64,000 nt of DNA from positions 1-64,000 of the forward strand of contig JAWKLK010000006.1 of NCBI GenBank assembly GCA_041392785.1, written 5' to 3'. Below are positions 8,603-17,986 of this stretch, piece after piece. This stretch comes from OLB9 sp041392785. Lineage in GTDB: Bacteria > Bacteroidota > Bacteroidia > Chitinophagales > Saprospiraceae. The translations under genes were made by a program, and so were the position numbers. The notes under the pieces are model-generated. The model was not told the DNA's origin, did not search any database, and was given only the letters and a program-made list of their open reading frames with translations. How positions within the stretch are numbered: the stretch's first letter is position 1; the number at the start of each line of letters is the position of its first letter.

Positions 8603-11600
8603 TTACTCTATCCTCAACATTTTAATCACTTTTTCCATCTGAGTGGTTTTGATCTTACAGAGTATGATTCCTTTTGCATCTTTGAAGTGTTCTTGTGTGA
8701 GTATTATCTCATGATTACCTCTTGCATACCGCATGGTGGATGTATAAAGCATCTTACCATCTCCAGAAAACATTGATATAGTTACATCAGATTCATTATC
8801 CAAACCGATAAAAATACTCGTCTCATCGCTGAAAGGATTTGGTTCATTTTGCTGACCAAATAATGGTAATAGATCTTCTTGTATTTCCCTGACATCAAAA
8901 GAAAGATCCCTTCGTTGAAGGGTCGCATCATATCCTGCCGATGGAGTGATAGCTTGTGTCATTGTAATCATATCTCCCAAGTCCCCACTTATTTTGGTTG
9001 CACAAATTAGATTAAATAAGTTGTTGCCGCCATTAATGTCTATTCCTTGCAAATCGAAATAAGACACAGTTATATATTTCCGTCCATTCTGTTCTATGTA
9101 ACCTACATTCTCCGCATCAAAAGCCTTAAAATCTCCAGATTCAATACCAAGATAATCAAAATCATTTGGTATTTCAAGAGAAAATTGGATGGCTGAAGTC
9201 TTCTCTGGTAAATCAAGTCTCAATGGTATGGAAATAATTTTATTCTTTTCTATAAATGTATTTTCAGTATACACTTTCATGTCTTCGTTTGTGCGAGAAC
9301 CTGTTGGTCTACCATTCGTTTTCATGGCACTTCCGTTGACATCACCTATTTTAATACCTACAAAGTCTGAATTTGACATGTTTTGATCTAGATTTTGATA
9401 TAGCAATGATTGGTTATAATTCCATGGAGTTGATCCATCTTTAAATTCATAAGCGGCATCTACAAATCTCCACGAAGTGTTATTGCTAAATTTTGTTTGG
9501 ATTCCCAATATCATTTTCCTCAGTTCTGAAATATCCGCTACGGTGATAGAATTTGACTTATTCACATCAGCCGCTATTAGTTTATATGGAGTATTAAGTT
9601 GTTCAATGCCGAGTATGTGCCTTTGAATCATCACTAAATCCAGCGTGGTAATACCTTGCATATGATCAATATCCTTTAAAGGATTCAATGCATAGTCATT
9701 GTCCATATTGAGTCCATCAAAAGTATAAATCCCTTCAGCTGATGTTGTGTGAGCGTCTTCTGTCTCACCACCATCTAACCGTACTATGACATCAGGTATC
9801 ATTTCATGATTCTCTGTATAAAGATGGCCCGAAATAGATAGTTTGCCTGATGACCCACAAACATTAAAATTATCCTGTACTATGACATATGTCTTAGCTC
9901 TACTTTGATTTCCAGCCAGATCTGTAACCCATAATTCCACATTTCGTTTTCCAAGACTATCACAATTATAATTCCGTAGGTTGTCATTGACATCCGCTGA
10001 AAATGAATACTTCAACTGTGATGTAGGTGTGCAATTGTCACTACTAAAATTATTAAAATCGCTGGCCCATAGGCTGTTCATACCCATTGGTGGACTGAGG
10101 TTTAAAGCCAATCCCTGCATTGCCACAGCGGTAGGCGCCTTGCAATCCCTTACATCGAAGGTAAATGAGCAATTACTGATATTGCCACAACCATCTTTTG
10201 CAATCCATTTTAACTTATGTGTACCAATGTCATACACTTTCTGAATACTGTTACCATTGGCTTTTATGTCAATAGTTCCATTATTATTGAGATCCAATTC
10301 ATAAGACCATTTGATATTGACAGGTAAACAGTCATCTGTTCCCGCTGCTGAATACGTCAGGTTTGCGGTACAACCATTATTTTGAGTACACACAGTCACA
10401 TCTTGACAAACATTGGTATTAATGGTAGGTGCTACCGTATTTTTTATGGCTATGTTCTGTACAAATGTCCACGAGCCATTTGTGGAGCCACTATTAGGCA
10501 CATATTGACACCAATCCAGAACTTTCCATGTTCTTCTTATCAATTTGCAATAATCCGCAATCGGAAATACCTCGTCCTTATACGTTGCACCCACAAGACT
10601 ACATTGATCTGTATCTAAAAATGGTCTTCCCGTTATAGTTGTATCTGGGTCACTATCATTGCAGTCAAAATAATCTACAAATGCTTGCGGCCAAGTGATA
10701 TCACTTTCTGTAAATGGATGAACATCCACAATGTTTATAGTTTGTGTATAGGTAGCAGTATTGCCACCATTATCAGTAACTATGAAATCTCTATAAATTT
10801 TACCTGTATTGCACATCCCTGTTGAATCTCTATATGTCACAGCTAGGATTGAACCAGGACAATTATCATAATACACACCATCTTGACCCGCTAAACTATC
10901 AGGATAAAATGGATTTCCCGGGTCAATAATGATGATGTCTTCTTGTGTTTCTCCCTGCTCGACCAAAGTACCAAATACAGATAAGTCAGAAAGATTTAAT
11001 GGAAACTCGCAACTAATACTGATATCTGGTAAGCTGCCAGCGATAATGACTGGGTCTATTTCATCATTTACTACTACGGTAGTCATGCATGTATTGGCAT
11101 TTTTATGCTGATCTGTCACTTGCACTACGACTGTAATCGTCTGTCCAACATCATCGCAGCATAGTTCTATTTCAGGTCCAAAATCATCGTCTTCGCCCGT
11201 ACCACATTCTCCATCCATCCTACTTACTGTAAATGTAATTGGTCCTCCACAATTGTCCGTGGCATGATCTACAAATGATTCTGCGGTTAAATCTGGAGCA
11301 CCGCTAATGCTTACATTACGTGGATCTATACAATCGATATCTGGACCAAGATTGTCTTCTGATTGCACTTGCAGGCTGCATGTGGCAGTGTTGCCGGAGT
11401 TATCGGTCACTGTGACTACCACAAGATGCATTTGGCCATGTGATGAATTTATGACCGTGCCCGATGATGGGGATTGTGTCGTCATTGCTATCCCACAATT
11501 ATCATCTGTATCTACAGTAGTGCTAACATAAGGTATGACAACCTCACAATTTTGATTCAAGTCAGTGTTAACTACTGGTGTGGTACAAGTGATCGTGGGG

Positions 11601-13798
11601 TCTTCATCATCAGTGACAGTAACACTTTGTGCGCAACTCACTGTATTGCCCGCACCATCAGTGGCTATCCAAGTCACTGTGGATTCCGGAAAATCAAATT
11701 GTGTAGAACTTGTTACGGCTACACCACCAAGATATGCTATTGCAGAGGCTCCGCAGTTATCTGTAACAGAAGGTGTACTCAAGTCAACATCAGTCGCAAA
11801 ACACACACCAGTATTCGCATCTATTGTTAGGTCATCAGGACATACTATTTGTGGATCCTGGTCATCTGTTACTGTTACTATTTGGTTGCAATTAGCGGTC
11901 AAATTGGATGCATCTGTTACTGTCCATTCAACGATATTATCACCTAAAGAAAATTGGCTTGATGTGGTGATAGTCATGCCTCCTAATGATGGTGCAGCAG
12001 TGCTGCCAGGACAGTTATCATTGAGCGTTGGTGTGCCAAGACTTACATTTGTAGCATAGCAGACGTCTTCATCTGTACTCACTGTTATAGCAGTTGGGCA
12101 ATTTATTGTAGGTGCTTGGTTATCCGTTACTAAGATTGATTGGGTACACTGAGTTGAGTTACCTCCGACATCAGTTACGGTCCACACTATACTATGCGTA
12201 CCTACCGCTAATTGTGCCGGAAAAGTGATAGTGCTACCGTTTAAAGTTGATTCAATTATTAATCCCAAAGTGCAGTTGTCATCCACAACTGGAAGTGATG
12301 GATTCACAGTGCCTGTACAAGTACCTGTAATGGCAGAGACTGTAATATTTGATGGACAAGTAATCGTAGGTGTCATATCATCCAACACTGTAAATGTCAC
12401 ATTGCAAGAAGAAGAATTATCACATTCATCAGTGACGATGAGTGGAATTTCCACCGGGTTTCCTGCAACCACGAGATTACAAGCAAAGCACACTGTCTCT
12501 AAGAAACTAAAGGTCAATGTACCACCGCAATTGTCCGAACTTCCATTGTTTAATGTAGCTGGATTAGGTTTATAATTTCCATCCGAATCCAATGACACAG
12601 TGACATCTGTAAAACAAGCCGCTGTGGGTGGCGTTGTATCTTCTATAATAATGAGCTGCGTACAAGTGTCCCAATTCATGTTGGTATCTGCTATGGCATA
12701 TTTTCTAAAAACAGTATCAATGCATGCTCCATCATATCCTGTATCACTCACCCATGTAAAAGTCGATGTATCAAGAGCTGTTTCATCTGTAGCACTACCA
12801 CCAGCTGTTAAGTATTGTTGGTAATAAATATAGTAATCAGATGGTTCGCATTGCTCATTTATATTTGGTGGGCATATCATTACCGGTGGTGTGTCATCTA
12901 TGATGGTGACTGTTTGACAGCAGGAGTTGGTATTACCATTTACGTCTGTTACAGTCCAACAAACTGTAGTCACACCCAAAGGATAATCATCAGAAGCATC
13001 GTCGGTGTTGTTATAATCATTTATTACTGATAAGATTCCACAATTATCGTCAACATCTGGCTGACTAATAGAAACAAGTGTCCTACGACCTGATTCATTG
13101 TTACCAACTGTGATATTGTCTGGGCAAGTTATCGAAGGTGGTACTAAATCTTCTATAATAATCTTTTGAGTACAAGTAGCCATATTGTTGTTGACATCTG
13201 AAATTTTATATACTCTACAATATTGAGGAGGTTGTGATCCAGCTACTAATTCAGTACTTTGAAGCATAAATGAACTCTGATTAATACCGCAAGCATCTGA
13301 AACAGAATTCCCACCTGCAATAAATGCATTATAATCAGCATATGGTGGCTCATCTACAATGGAACATTCTGTAAAAATGTTCAGACAAGTAATAGATGGG
13401 GCAGTGTTGTCTGTAATCAATACCAAGTGGTTGCACACTCTTAGACCATCACAATCCTCTACATTCCAAGACACATTAAAATTGCCTACTCCAAAACTTC
13501 CAATGTTGACAGAAGATGGAAATGGAGCAGATAATACTGTTGTGCTGCCACCAATAGTGTAAGAAACACTGATTAAAGCACAATTTGATGTAGGTAAATT
13601 GAGGATCACATCGATCATGCAAGTAATTGGATCCACATTATCGGTATAACTTCCAGGGCAAGTCACTGTTTGAGGGGAACCTACTTCCAATGATTCCGTG
13701 GTGTCCGACTTTTGAAAATAATGACCTTTAGCTGTATACGCAGCTAATCCTAATATTACCAAAATGGACGTTAATAGAGTAAAAATCGATTTTTGCAT
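8603..13798 (-). CDS. Large secreted HYR-repeat protein with dockerin-like segment and T9SS sorting domain
   Basis: A 1731-residue surface or secreted protein. It has an N-terminal signal peptide (about residues 1-25). Around ten HYR-type Ig-like repeats follow, each with a TCP start, a V-x-DNC middle, a VTWTVTD-like strand and an ITVTDD end. Near residues 1330-1440 comes a SdrD/CNA-B-like strand block (GHLYTENHEMIPDVIVRLDGG). Two calcium-binding dockerin-like repeats follow (LDLVMIQRHILGIE, DVNKSNSITVADISELRKMI), then a cohesin-like domain of about 120 residues. A type A T9SS C-terminal domain (EPNPFSDETSI ... KVIKMLRIE) ends it. Unlike the giant gene at 26-40 kb, its repeats are divergent and the frame is intact. 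A role in adhesion is an inference. Confidence 0.88.
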   Translation of the reverse strand: MQKSIFTLLTSILVILGLAAYTAKGHYFQKSDTTESLEVGSPQTVTCPGSYTDNVDPITCMIDVILNLPTSNCALISVSYTIGGSTTVLSAPFPSSVNIGSFGVGNFNVSWNVEDCDGLRVCNHLVLITDNTAPSITCLNIFTECSIVDEPPYADYNAFIAGGNSVSDACGINQSSFMLQSTELVAGSQPPQYCRVYKISDVNNNMATCTQKIIIEDLVPPSITCPDNITVGNNESGRRTLVSISQPDVDDNCGILSVINDYNNTDDASDDYPLGVTTVCWTVTDVNGNTNSCCQTVTIIDDTPPVMICPPNINEQCEPSDYYIYYQQYLTAGGSATDETALDTSTFTWVSDTGYDGACIDTVFRKYAIADTNMNWDTCTQLIIIEDTTPPTAACFTDVTVSLDSDGNYKPNPATLNNGSSDNCGGTLTFSFLETVCFACNLVVAGNPVEIPLIVTDECDNSSSCNVTFTVLDDMTPTITCPSNITVSAITGTCTGTVNPSLPVVDDNCTLGLIIESTLNGSTITFPAQLAVGTHSIVWTVTDVGGNSTQCTQSILVTDNQAPTINCPTAITVSTDEDVCYATNVSLGTPTLNDNCPGSTAAPSLGGMTITTSSQFSLGDNIVEWTVTDASNLTANCNQIVTVTDDQDPQIVCPDDLTIDANTGVCFATDVDLSTPSVTDNCGASAIAYLGGVAVTSSTQFDFPESTVTWIATDGAGNTVSCAQSVTVTDDEDPTITCTTPVVNTDLNQNCEVVIPYVSTTVDTDDNCGIAMTTQSPSSGTVINSSHGQMHLVVVTVTDNSGNTATCSLQVQSEDNLGPDIDCIDPRNVSISGAPDLTAESFVDHATDNCGGPITFTVSRMDGECGTGEDDDFGPEIELCCDDVGQTITVVVQVTDQHKNANTCMTTVVVNDEIDPVIIAGSLPDISISCEFPLNLSDLSVFGTLVEQGETQEDIIIIDPGNPFYPDSLAGQDGVYYDNCPGSILAVTYRDSTGMCNTGKIYRDFIVTDNGGNTATYTQTINIVDVHPFTESDITWPQAFVDYFDCNDSDPDTTITGRPFLDTDQCSLVGATYKDEVFPIADYCKLIRRTWKVLDWCQYVPNSGSTNGSWTFVQNIAIKNTVAPTINTNVCQDVTVCTQNNGCTANLTYSAAGTDDCLPVNIKWSYELDLNNNGTIDIKANGNSIQKVYDIGTHKLKWIAKDGCGNISNCSFTFDVRDCKAPTAVAMQGLALNLSPPMGMNSLWASDFNNFSSDNCTPTSQLKYSFSADVNDNLRNYNCDSLGKRNVELWVTDLAGNQSRAKTYVIVQDNFNVCGSSGKLSISGHLYTENHEMIPDVIVRLDGGETEDAHTTSAEGIYTFDGLNMDNDYALNPLKDIDHMQGITTLDLVMIQRHILGIEQLNTPYKLIAADVNKSNSITVADISELRKMILGIQTKFSNNTSWRFVDAAYEFKDGSTPWNYNQSLLYQNLDQNMSNSDFVGIKIGDVNGSAMKTNGRPTGSRTNEDMKVYTENTFIEKNKIISIPLRLDLPEKTSAIQFSLEIPNDFDYLGIESGDFKAFDAENVGYIEQNGRKYITVSYFDLQGIDINGGNNLFNLICATKISGDLGDMITMTQAITPSAGYDATLQRRDLSFDVREIQEDLLPLFGQQNEPNPFSDETSIFIGLDNESDVTISMFSGDGKMLYTSTMRYARGNHEIILTQEHFKDAKGIILCKIKTTQMEKVIKMLRIE

Positions 13799-14031
13799 GG
13801 CTTCTTACGTTATTGTTAAAATAAAGCTTTGAGCTGAAAATGGGATAATTCCTTGTGGTATCGGTTGAGCTTAAATATATAAAGCAGCTTTCAAGAGACG
13901 CCACGTACCGCAAAATTAAAATCAATTATTTATATATTATAGTTTTTTTTAATATAATTTATATAATTGTTTTTTGTGTTTTATATTGTATTGATATTGT
14001 GCTGTTTGACAGATATTTGAAGAAAATGAAT
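13799..14031. other. AT-rich spacer between two minus-strand genes
   Basis: It holds the presumed upstream region of the HYR-protein gene. 13918-13995 is very AT-rich with TATATA and TTTTTTT runs, which could serve as a UP-like or terminator region. No confident promoter box on the minus strand and no RNA gene is seen. Confidence 0.4.
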
Positions 14032-14799
14032 TTAACGTCTTTTTTGTGAAAACAACCAAGACATTAATCCTTTTTCTGTTATAACCGAATCCCATATGAC
14101 ATGATTACCTTCAGCATAAACTGTATATCTAGGACTTCCATGCTCTTTCCGAATGGCGGTTATCAATTGTTCTGAAAGGGTGATCGGCACAACATCATCT
14201 TTCTGACCATGAAAAACCCATAACGGTATGTGTGCATATCGAGGTACCTTTGTCAAATCAGCTCCGCCACTAATGTCAATCGCTCCGGCAAACCATTCTG
14301 GCCTACGGCTTAATAAATCTAAGGTACCAAAACCACCCATAGAAAATCCCACTACATAAATTCGATTTTTATCGATCCTATCATCCTTCAATAGATCTTC
14401 TATTATATGGATCACCTCCTTCATTGAATTTGTGACTTTTCCTCTATTTTGCCAAGTCCATTCAAATCTTTTCACAGGGGCCCAATAGTCATCTTTTGGG
14501 CACTGAGGTGCAATCACCACACATGGAAAACTATCTTGGACGCTATTTGAAATTAAAAATGGGTAAACATGTTTTATCTGATTTACATTGTCATTGCCCC
14601 TTTCTCCAGCGCCATGTAACCACAGAATTAAAGGAAACTTTTCATTTTTTTCGCCAAATCCTTTTGGAAAGTATCCTTGAACAGGAATATCATATCCCAT
14701 AATTTCATTTTTTGAAGTATTGAATTTATGATGTATATGACATTGTGTCAACAATAGAAGAAAACTTATTGTTAATAACGTGTTTCGCATAAACCACAT
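14032..14799 (-). CDS. Alpha/beta hydrolase (prolyl oligopeptidase / esterase-like), probable lipoprotein
   Basis: A serine hydrolase of the esterase D/PHB-depolymerase-like or dienelactone-hydrolase-like group. The oxyanion-hole region is WLHGAGERG (about 60-68). The nucleophile elbow is GFSMGG with Ser153. The acid is in FHGQKDDVVP and the His is in EGNHVIWD. The N-terminus is a short hydrophobic signal ending in LLTQC at Cys20, a loose lipobox, so anchoring to a membrane is likely. A second ATG at codon 4 (14790) is an equally plausible start. The gene is divergent from the barrel-protein gene at 14826. Substrate unknown. Confidence 0.82.
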   Translation of the reverse strand: MWFMRNTLLTISFLLLLTQCHIHHKFNTSKNEIMGYDIPVQGYFPKGFGEKNEKFPLILWLHGAGERGNDNVNQIKHVYPFLISNSVQDSFPCVVIAPQCPKDDYWAPVKRFEWTWQNRGKVTNSMKEVIHIIEDLLKDDRIDKNRIYVVGFSMGGFGTLDLLSRRPEWFAGAIDISGGADLTKVPRYAHIPLWVFHGQKDDVVPITLSEQLITAIRKEHGSPRYTVYAEGNHVIWDSVITEKGLMSWLFSQKRR

Positions 14800-14825
14800 T
14801 TAATATCGAGAAGTAAAGTTATGAC

Positions 14826-15575
14826 ATGCCATTAAATAAATTAGTATACTCGCAGACATTTAAGGCCGCTGTTTCCACAGTATTTTTTATTTCAATTCTA
14901 TTTTCTTACAATTCGTCTGCTCAAAGTTTTTGGTTTGGTGTAAAGGGTGGCGGTGCGATGAATCTGCAAAACTGGGGAAATGGCACCACTTTTTCTACAA
15001 ATAGAGATCCACTTTTTTCATTAAACAGCGATATTTTTATTGAATCTTATGATCATGATAAGAAGGGATCATTATATAGTTCGTTGGGAATTCACACTAG
15101 AGGGAGCTCGTTGAAATTTTTTAATATTGGCAATGTTTTTCAAGGTAATCAATCTTTCAAATTCCATAATGTAGCTCTCGAATTGGGGGCAAAAAAAAGT
15201 CTAAAATGGGATAATGAATTTAACCCTTATTTTAGCTTAGGGATTCGTTTTGAATACACCGTTGGAACAAATCTGGATGATTATTTGTCTTTTGGCACGT
15301 TTTATTATCCTCACAATGACTTTGTACGTAAATTTAATTATGGAGTATCTGCAGGAGGTGGATTTGAAATGTTACTATCGGATTTAGTAGGTATTTTTGC
15401 TGAGTTTTCTATCCATCCCGATTTAAGTATACAATACGAACAACCTCCACTGATAGGTGTCACTGAGCCTTTCACAGGAAATACTGTGAACATAGGGCTT
15501 CAGCAAGTGAGAAATGTTTCCATTGAATTTAAAATTGGTATCCGATTATTACGAAAAGTTGAATATTCTGATTAA
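14826..15575 (+). CDS. Outer-membrane beta-barrel protein (PorT-like)
   Basis: A 249-residue protein with a signal peptide of about 32 residues ending NSSAQS. Alternating hydrophobic/polar strands follow, separated by glycine- and asparagine-rich turns (WFGVKGGGAMNLQNW, FNPYFSLGIRFEYTVG, NYGVSAGGGFEMLLSD). The last strands end in IEFKIGIRLL, typical of a barrel. This is the common 8-strand porin/PorT-like family of Bacteroidota, mostly of unknown function. It is followed on the same strand, after 64 bases with their own promoter-like box, by a T9SS cargo gene. Confidence 0.75.
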   Translation: MPLNKLVYSQTFKAAVSTVFFISILFSYNSSAQSFWFGVKGGGAMNLQNWGNGTTFSTNRDPLFSLNSDIFIESYDHDKKGSLYSSLGIHTRGSSLKFFNIGNVFQGNQSFKFHNVALELGAKKSLKWDNEFNPYFSLGIRFEYTVGTNLDDYLSFGTFYYPHNDFVRKFNYGVSAGGGFEMLLSDLVGIFAEFSIHPDLSIQYEQPPLIGVTEPFTGNTVNIGLQQVRNVSIEFKIGIRLLRKVEYSD

Positions 15576-15584
15576 AAAAGTGAA

Positions 15585-15611
15585 TTGTTTTCATGGATCA
15601 TATTACTTTTG
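15585..15611 (+). promoter_or_regulatory. Bacteroidota-type promoter candidate for the T9SS cargo gene at 15640
   Basis: A -7 element TACTTTTG at 15604-15611 matches TAnnTTTG. A weak TTG-containing -33 region lies at about 15583-15588, with slightly short spacing. Transcription would begin near 15617, giving a leader of about 23 bases. Confidence 0.45.
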
Positions 15612-15639
15612 TACATCAACACCTTAAAAAGTAAAAAAA

Positions 15640-16779
15640 ATGAAATATATTAATCTGATTTTTGTCTTATTGATCTATTCCTTTGGCTATAGCCAAACTA
15701 CAGTTACAAACTCTTTTTTTCCAAGTGTAGGAGATGTTTTAGTCTACAATGACTATGGAGACCAATTTCCTGAAACCCTCCTAGATGTTCAAGGAGGACC
15801 ATATTCTTGGGATTTTAACTCTATTGACTCATTCAGTTTCTCTAGTATTACAGAATACAAAGATCCAAGTACGAATTCTTTTCATACATCTTTCCCTAAT
15901 GCAAACTTATTGATGGAAGGAGATGACCAAGGTATCATTTTTATGAATAAGTCAACTCAGAATATACTTGTGGAGGGAAGGGTCTCTGAAAACCCAATTG
16001 ATGACTCATCATTATTGCCAATAAAAGACAGTAAAAGGCATGAATATGCCATAGCTCCGATGACTTTAGGCACCGACTTGAATTCATCAAGCTTATTTCT
16101 TATAGGTTTTGGTTCAGAAATAATCCCGGATACAATTTTGGAATCACTTCCAATTAAAGTTGATAGCTTACGGGTGAATGCTAATTTCGAAAACAAAGGA
16201 AAAATAGAAGCATGGGGAAACTTATTGGTCAATAATGACTCTCATGATGTGCTCTTAGAAAAGTCACAAAATATAGCATCAATACAATTTGAAGTGAAAG
16301 TGCCTTTTATTGGGTGGTTGAATCCAGCAGCACTAGGTTTTGAATTACCAGAACCGTTTTCAAACTTCATCGGTGCTGATACATCAACCGTCTACAGATT
16401 CTACAAAGATGGACACATAGATAAAATGGCAGAAATAAGTTATTTCGATTTTGGAGGGGGAAATGTACTGTCTCGTCTACAAATTGAAGCATCTTTAGTT
16501 ACTGTTTTTACTTTTGATTTTGAAAGCGATCCTGAATGGCAAGTCTTTCCTAACCCAAGTTTTTCACATACTCCTATCACATTGTCTTCATTGCCAAAAG
16601 GACACAATTTACAAATTCAAGTGGTGGATCTCTCTGGAAAAGAAGTAAGTGTACAAAATGTTAGCCAATCCACTTCAGAAGAAGTGATTGAATTACCAAA
16701 ATTTAATGGGATCTTCACCGTAAGGTTAATAGATCATACATCGCAGAAAATTTCTAGCCGACGAATCATTAAGTTTTAA
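15640..16779 (+). CDS. Secreted protein with T9SS type A sorting domain
   Basis: A 379-residue exported protein. The signal peptide (residues 1-18) ends FGYSQT. A 270-residue beta-rich body of no recognised family follows. The C-terminal domain of about 80 residues has the type A layout: WQVFPNPS, then a hydrophobic strand, VVDLSGKEV, and finally GIFTVRLID ... SRRIIKF. The FPNP word and the basic end are the usual sorting-domain signature. The gene converges with the histidine-kinase gene, leaving three bases between stops. Confidence 0.83.
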   Translation: MKYINLIFVLLIYSFGYSQTTVTNSFFPSVGDVLVYNDYGDQFPETLLDVQGGPYSWDFNSIDSFSFSSITEYKDPSTNSFHTSFPNANLLMEGDDQGIIFMNKSTQNILVEGRVSENPIDDSSLLPIKDSKRHEYAIAPMTLGTDLNSSSLFLIGFGSEIIPDTILESLPIKVDSLRVNANFENKGKIEAWGNLLVNNDSHDVLLEKSQNIASIQFEVKVPFIGWLNPAALGFELPEPFSNFIGADTSTVYRFYKDGHIDKMAEISYFDFGGGNVLSRLQIEASLVTVFTFDFESDPEWQVFPNPSFSHTPITLSSLPKGHNLQIQVVDLSGKEVSVQNVSQSTSEEVIELPKFNGIFTVRLIDHTSQKISSRRIIKF

Positions 16780-16782
16780 ATG

Positions 16783-17952
16783 TCATAATGGCAAATTGAT
16801 ACTGAATGTAGTTTCTTGGTTTGGAACTGAAGATTTCACAAAAATTTTTCCTTTGTGATATTCTTCAATAATTCTCTTTGATAAAGATAGACCCAAACCC
16901 CAACCTCTCTTTTTTGTAGAGTAGCCGGGTTTGAATATGTCATTAAATCGGTTAGATGGTATGCCATGCCCTGTATCGCTGATTTCTATGACAGCATGTT
17001 TGTTTTGCTTGTAAACTATGCACTTTATTCTTCCTTGCTCAGGCATAGCATCCAATGCATTTCTAAGCAGATTTTCTATAACCCACGAGAAAAGATGTTT
17101 ATTCATCTCAGCATAGATAGGTTCAAATGGTGGATCAAACTGAAATGTAACTTTGCGAGCTGCCCTTCTCTGTAGATAAGATTTCACATCATCCAAGACA
17201 ACAAAGACATCTTCTCGAACTAAGACTGGATCTGATCCAATTTTACTAAATCTATCAGCCACTAATTCCAATCTACTTACATCCTTCGAAAGCTCAAGTA
17301 AAACTTCTGCATTTTCAGGATCTTGTTCATACTTCATCTTTAAATATTCCACCCATCCAAGTATAGCACTGATAGGCGTACCGAGTTGATGTGCTGTTTC
17401 CTTAGCCATACCTGCCCATATTCTACTTTCTTCCTCTCTTTTTGATGTATTAAATAAGAAGTAACCTAGAGCTATATAGAGGGCAATTAAAGATAATTGT
17501 ATGACCGGAAATAGCTTTAATTGATCAATGACTGTTGAATTGAAATAATAAATTTTACTGGCATATCCAGTAAAATGTATAGGTGTCAACCCTTTCTGGA
17601 GAAATGACTCAATTTTATTTTGAAGGTATATGCTATCATTATTTAACTTTTCATTGAAATTAGCGCCTTCTAATTTACCAATTTCATCTTGGTATATGAC
17701 AGGAAGTGGAAATGAATCTACAATACTTGTTAATAATGAAAGATGTTGGTCATTGATATCGGAATCCGAATCCAGTTCATTGGATGCTATAAGTCCGTCA
17801 ATTGCTTTCTTATAAAGACTAATATTCTTTTGTTCATTCACCAAAAGTTTGTGAGCCAAATGATTAGAATAGATAATGGATATAACCAAAATAGCAGCTC
17901 CAATGATCATGAGCATGATTTTCCATTTTGTATTGGCTCTATACAATCCCAT
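16783..17952 (-). CDS. Membrane-bound sensor histidine kinase
   Basis: Two transmembrane segments (about residues 11-30 and 148-167, counted from the chosen start) flank a sensor region of roughly 115 residues. The phosphoacceptor His is in ETAHQLGTP, a variant H-box typical of Bacteroidota HisKA-less kinases. The N box is NLLRNALDAM, G1 is DTGHGIP and G2 is GWGLGLSLSKRIIEEY. I chose the ATG at 17952 (MGLYRANTK); an in-frame ATG at 17970 would add six residues. No response regulator lies next to it, so it is an orphan kinase here. Signal unknown. Confidence 0.88.
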   Translation of the reverse strand: MGLYRANTKWKIMLMIIGAAILVISIIYSNHLAHKLLVNEQKNISLYKKAIDGLIASNELDSDSDINDQHLSLLTSIVDSFPLPVIYQDEIGKLEGANFNEKLNNDSIYLQNKIESFLQKGLTPIHFTGYASKIYYFNSTVIDQLKLFPVIQLSLIALYIALGYFLFNTSKREEESRIWAGMAKETAHQLGTPISAILGWVEYLKMKYEQDPENAEVLLELSKDVSRLELVADRFSKIGSDPVLVREDVFVVLDDVKSYLQRRAARKVTFQFDPPFEPIYAEMNKHLFSWVIENLLRNALDAMPEQGRIKCIVYKQNKHAVIEISDTGHGIPSNRFNDIFKPGYSTKKRGWGLGLSLSKRIIEEYHKGKIFVKSSVPNQETTFSINLPL

Positions 17953-17986
17953 TATGTATGAATATAACAAAAATCATGCTAAACAA

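Noticed and set aside
9981..13562. Several plus-strand frames of 60-160 codons opposite the HYR-protein gene.
   Set aside because: They are antisense shadows of the long repetitive gene, with no starts, motifs or codon pattern of their own.
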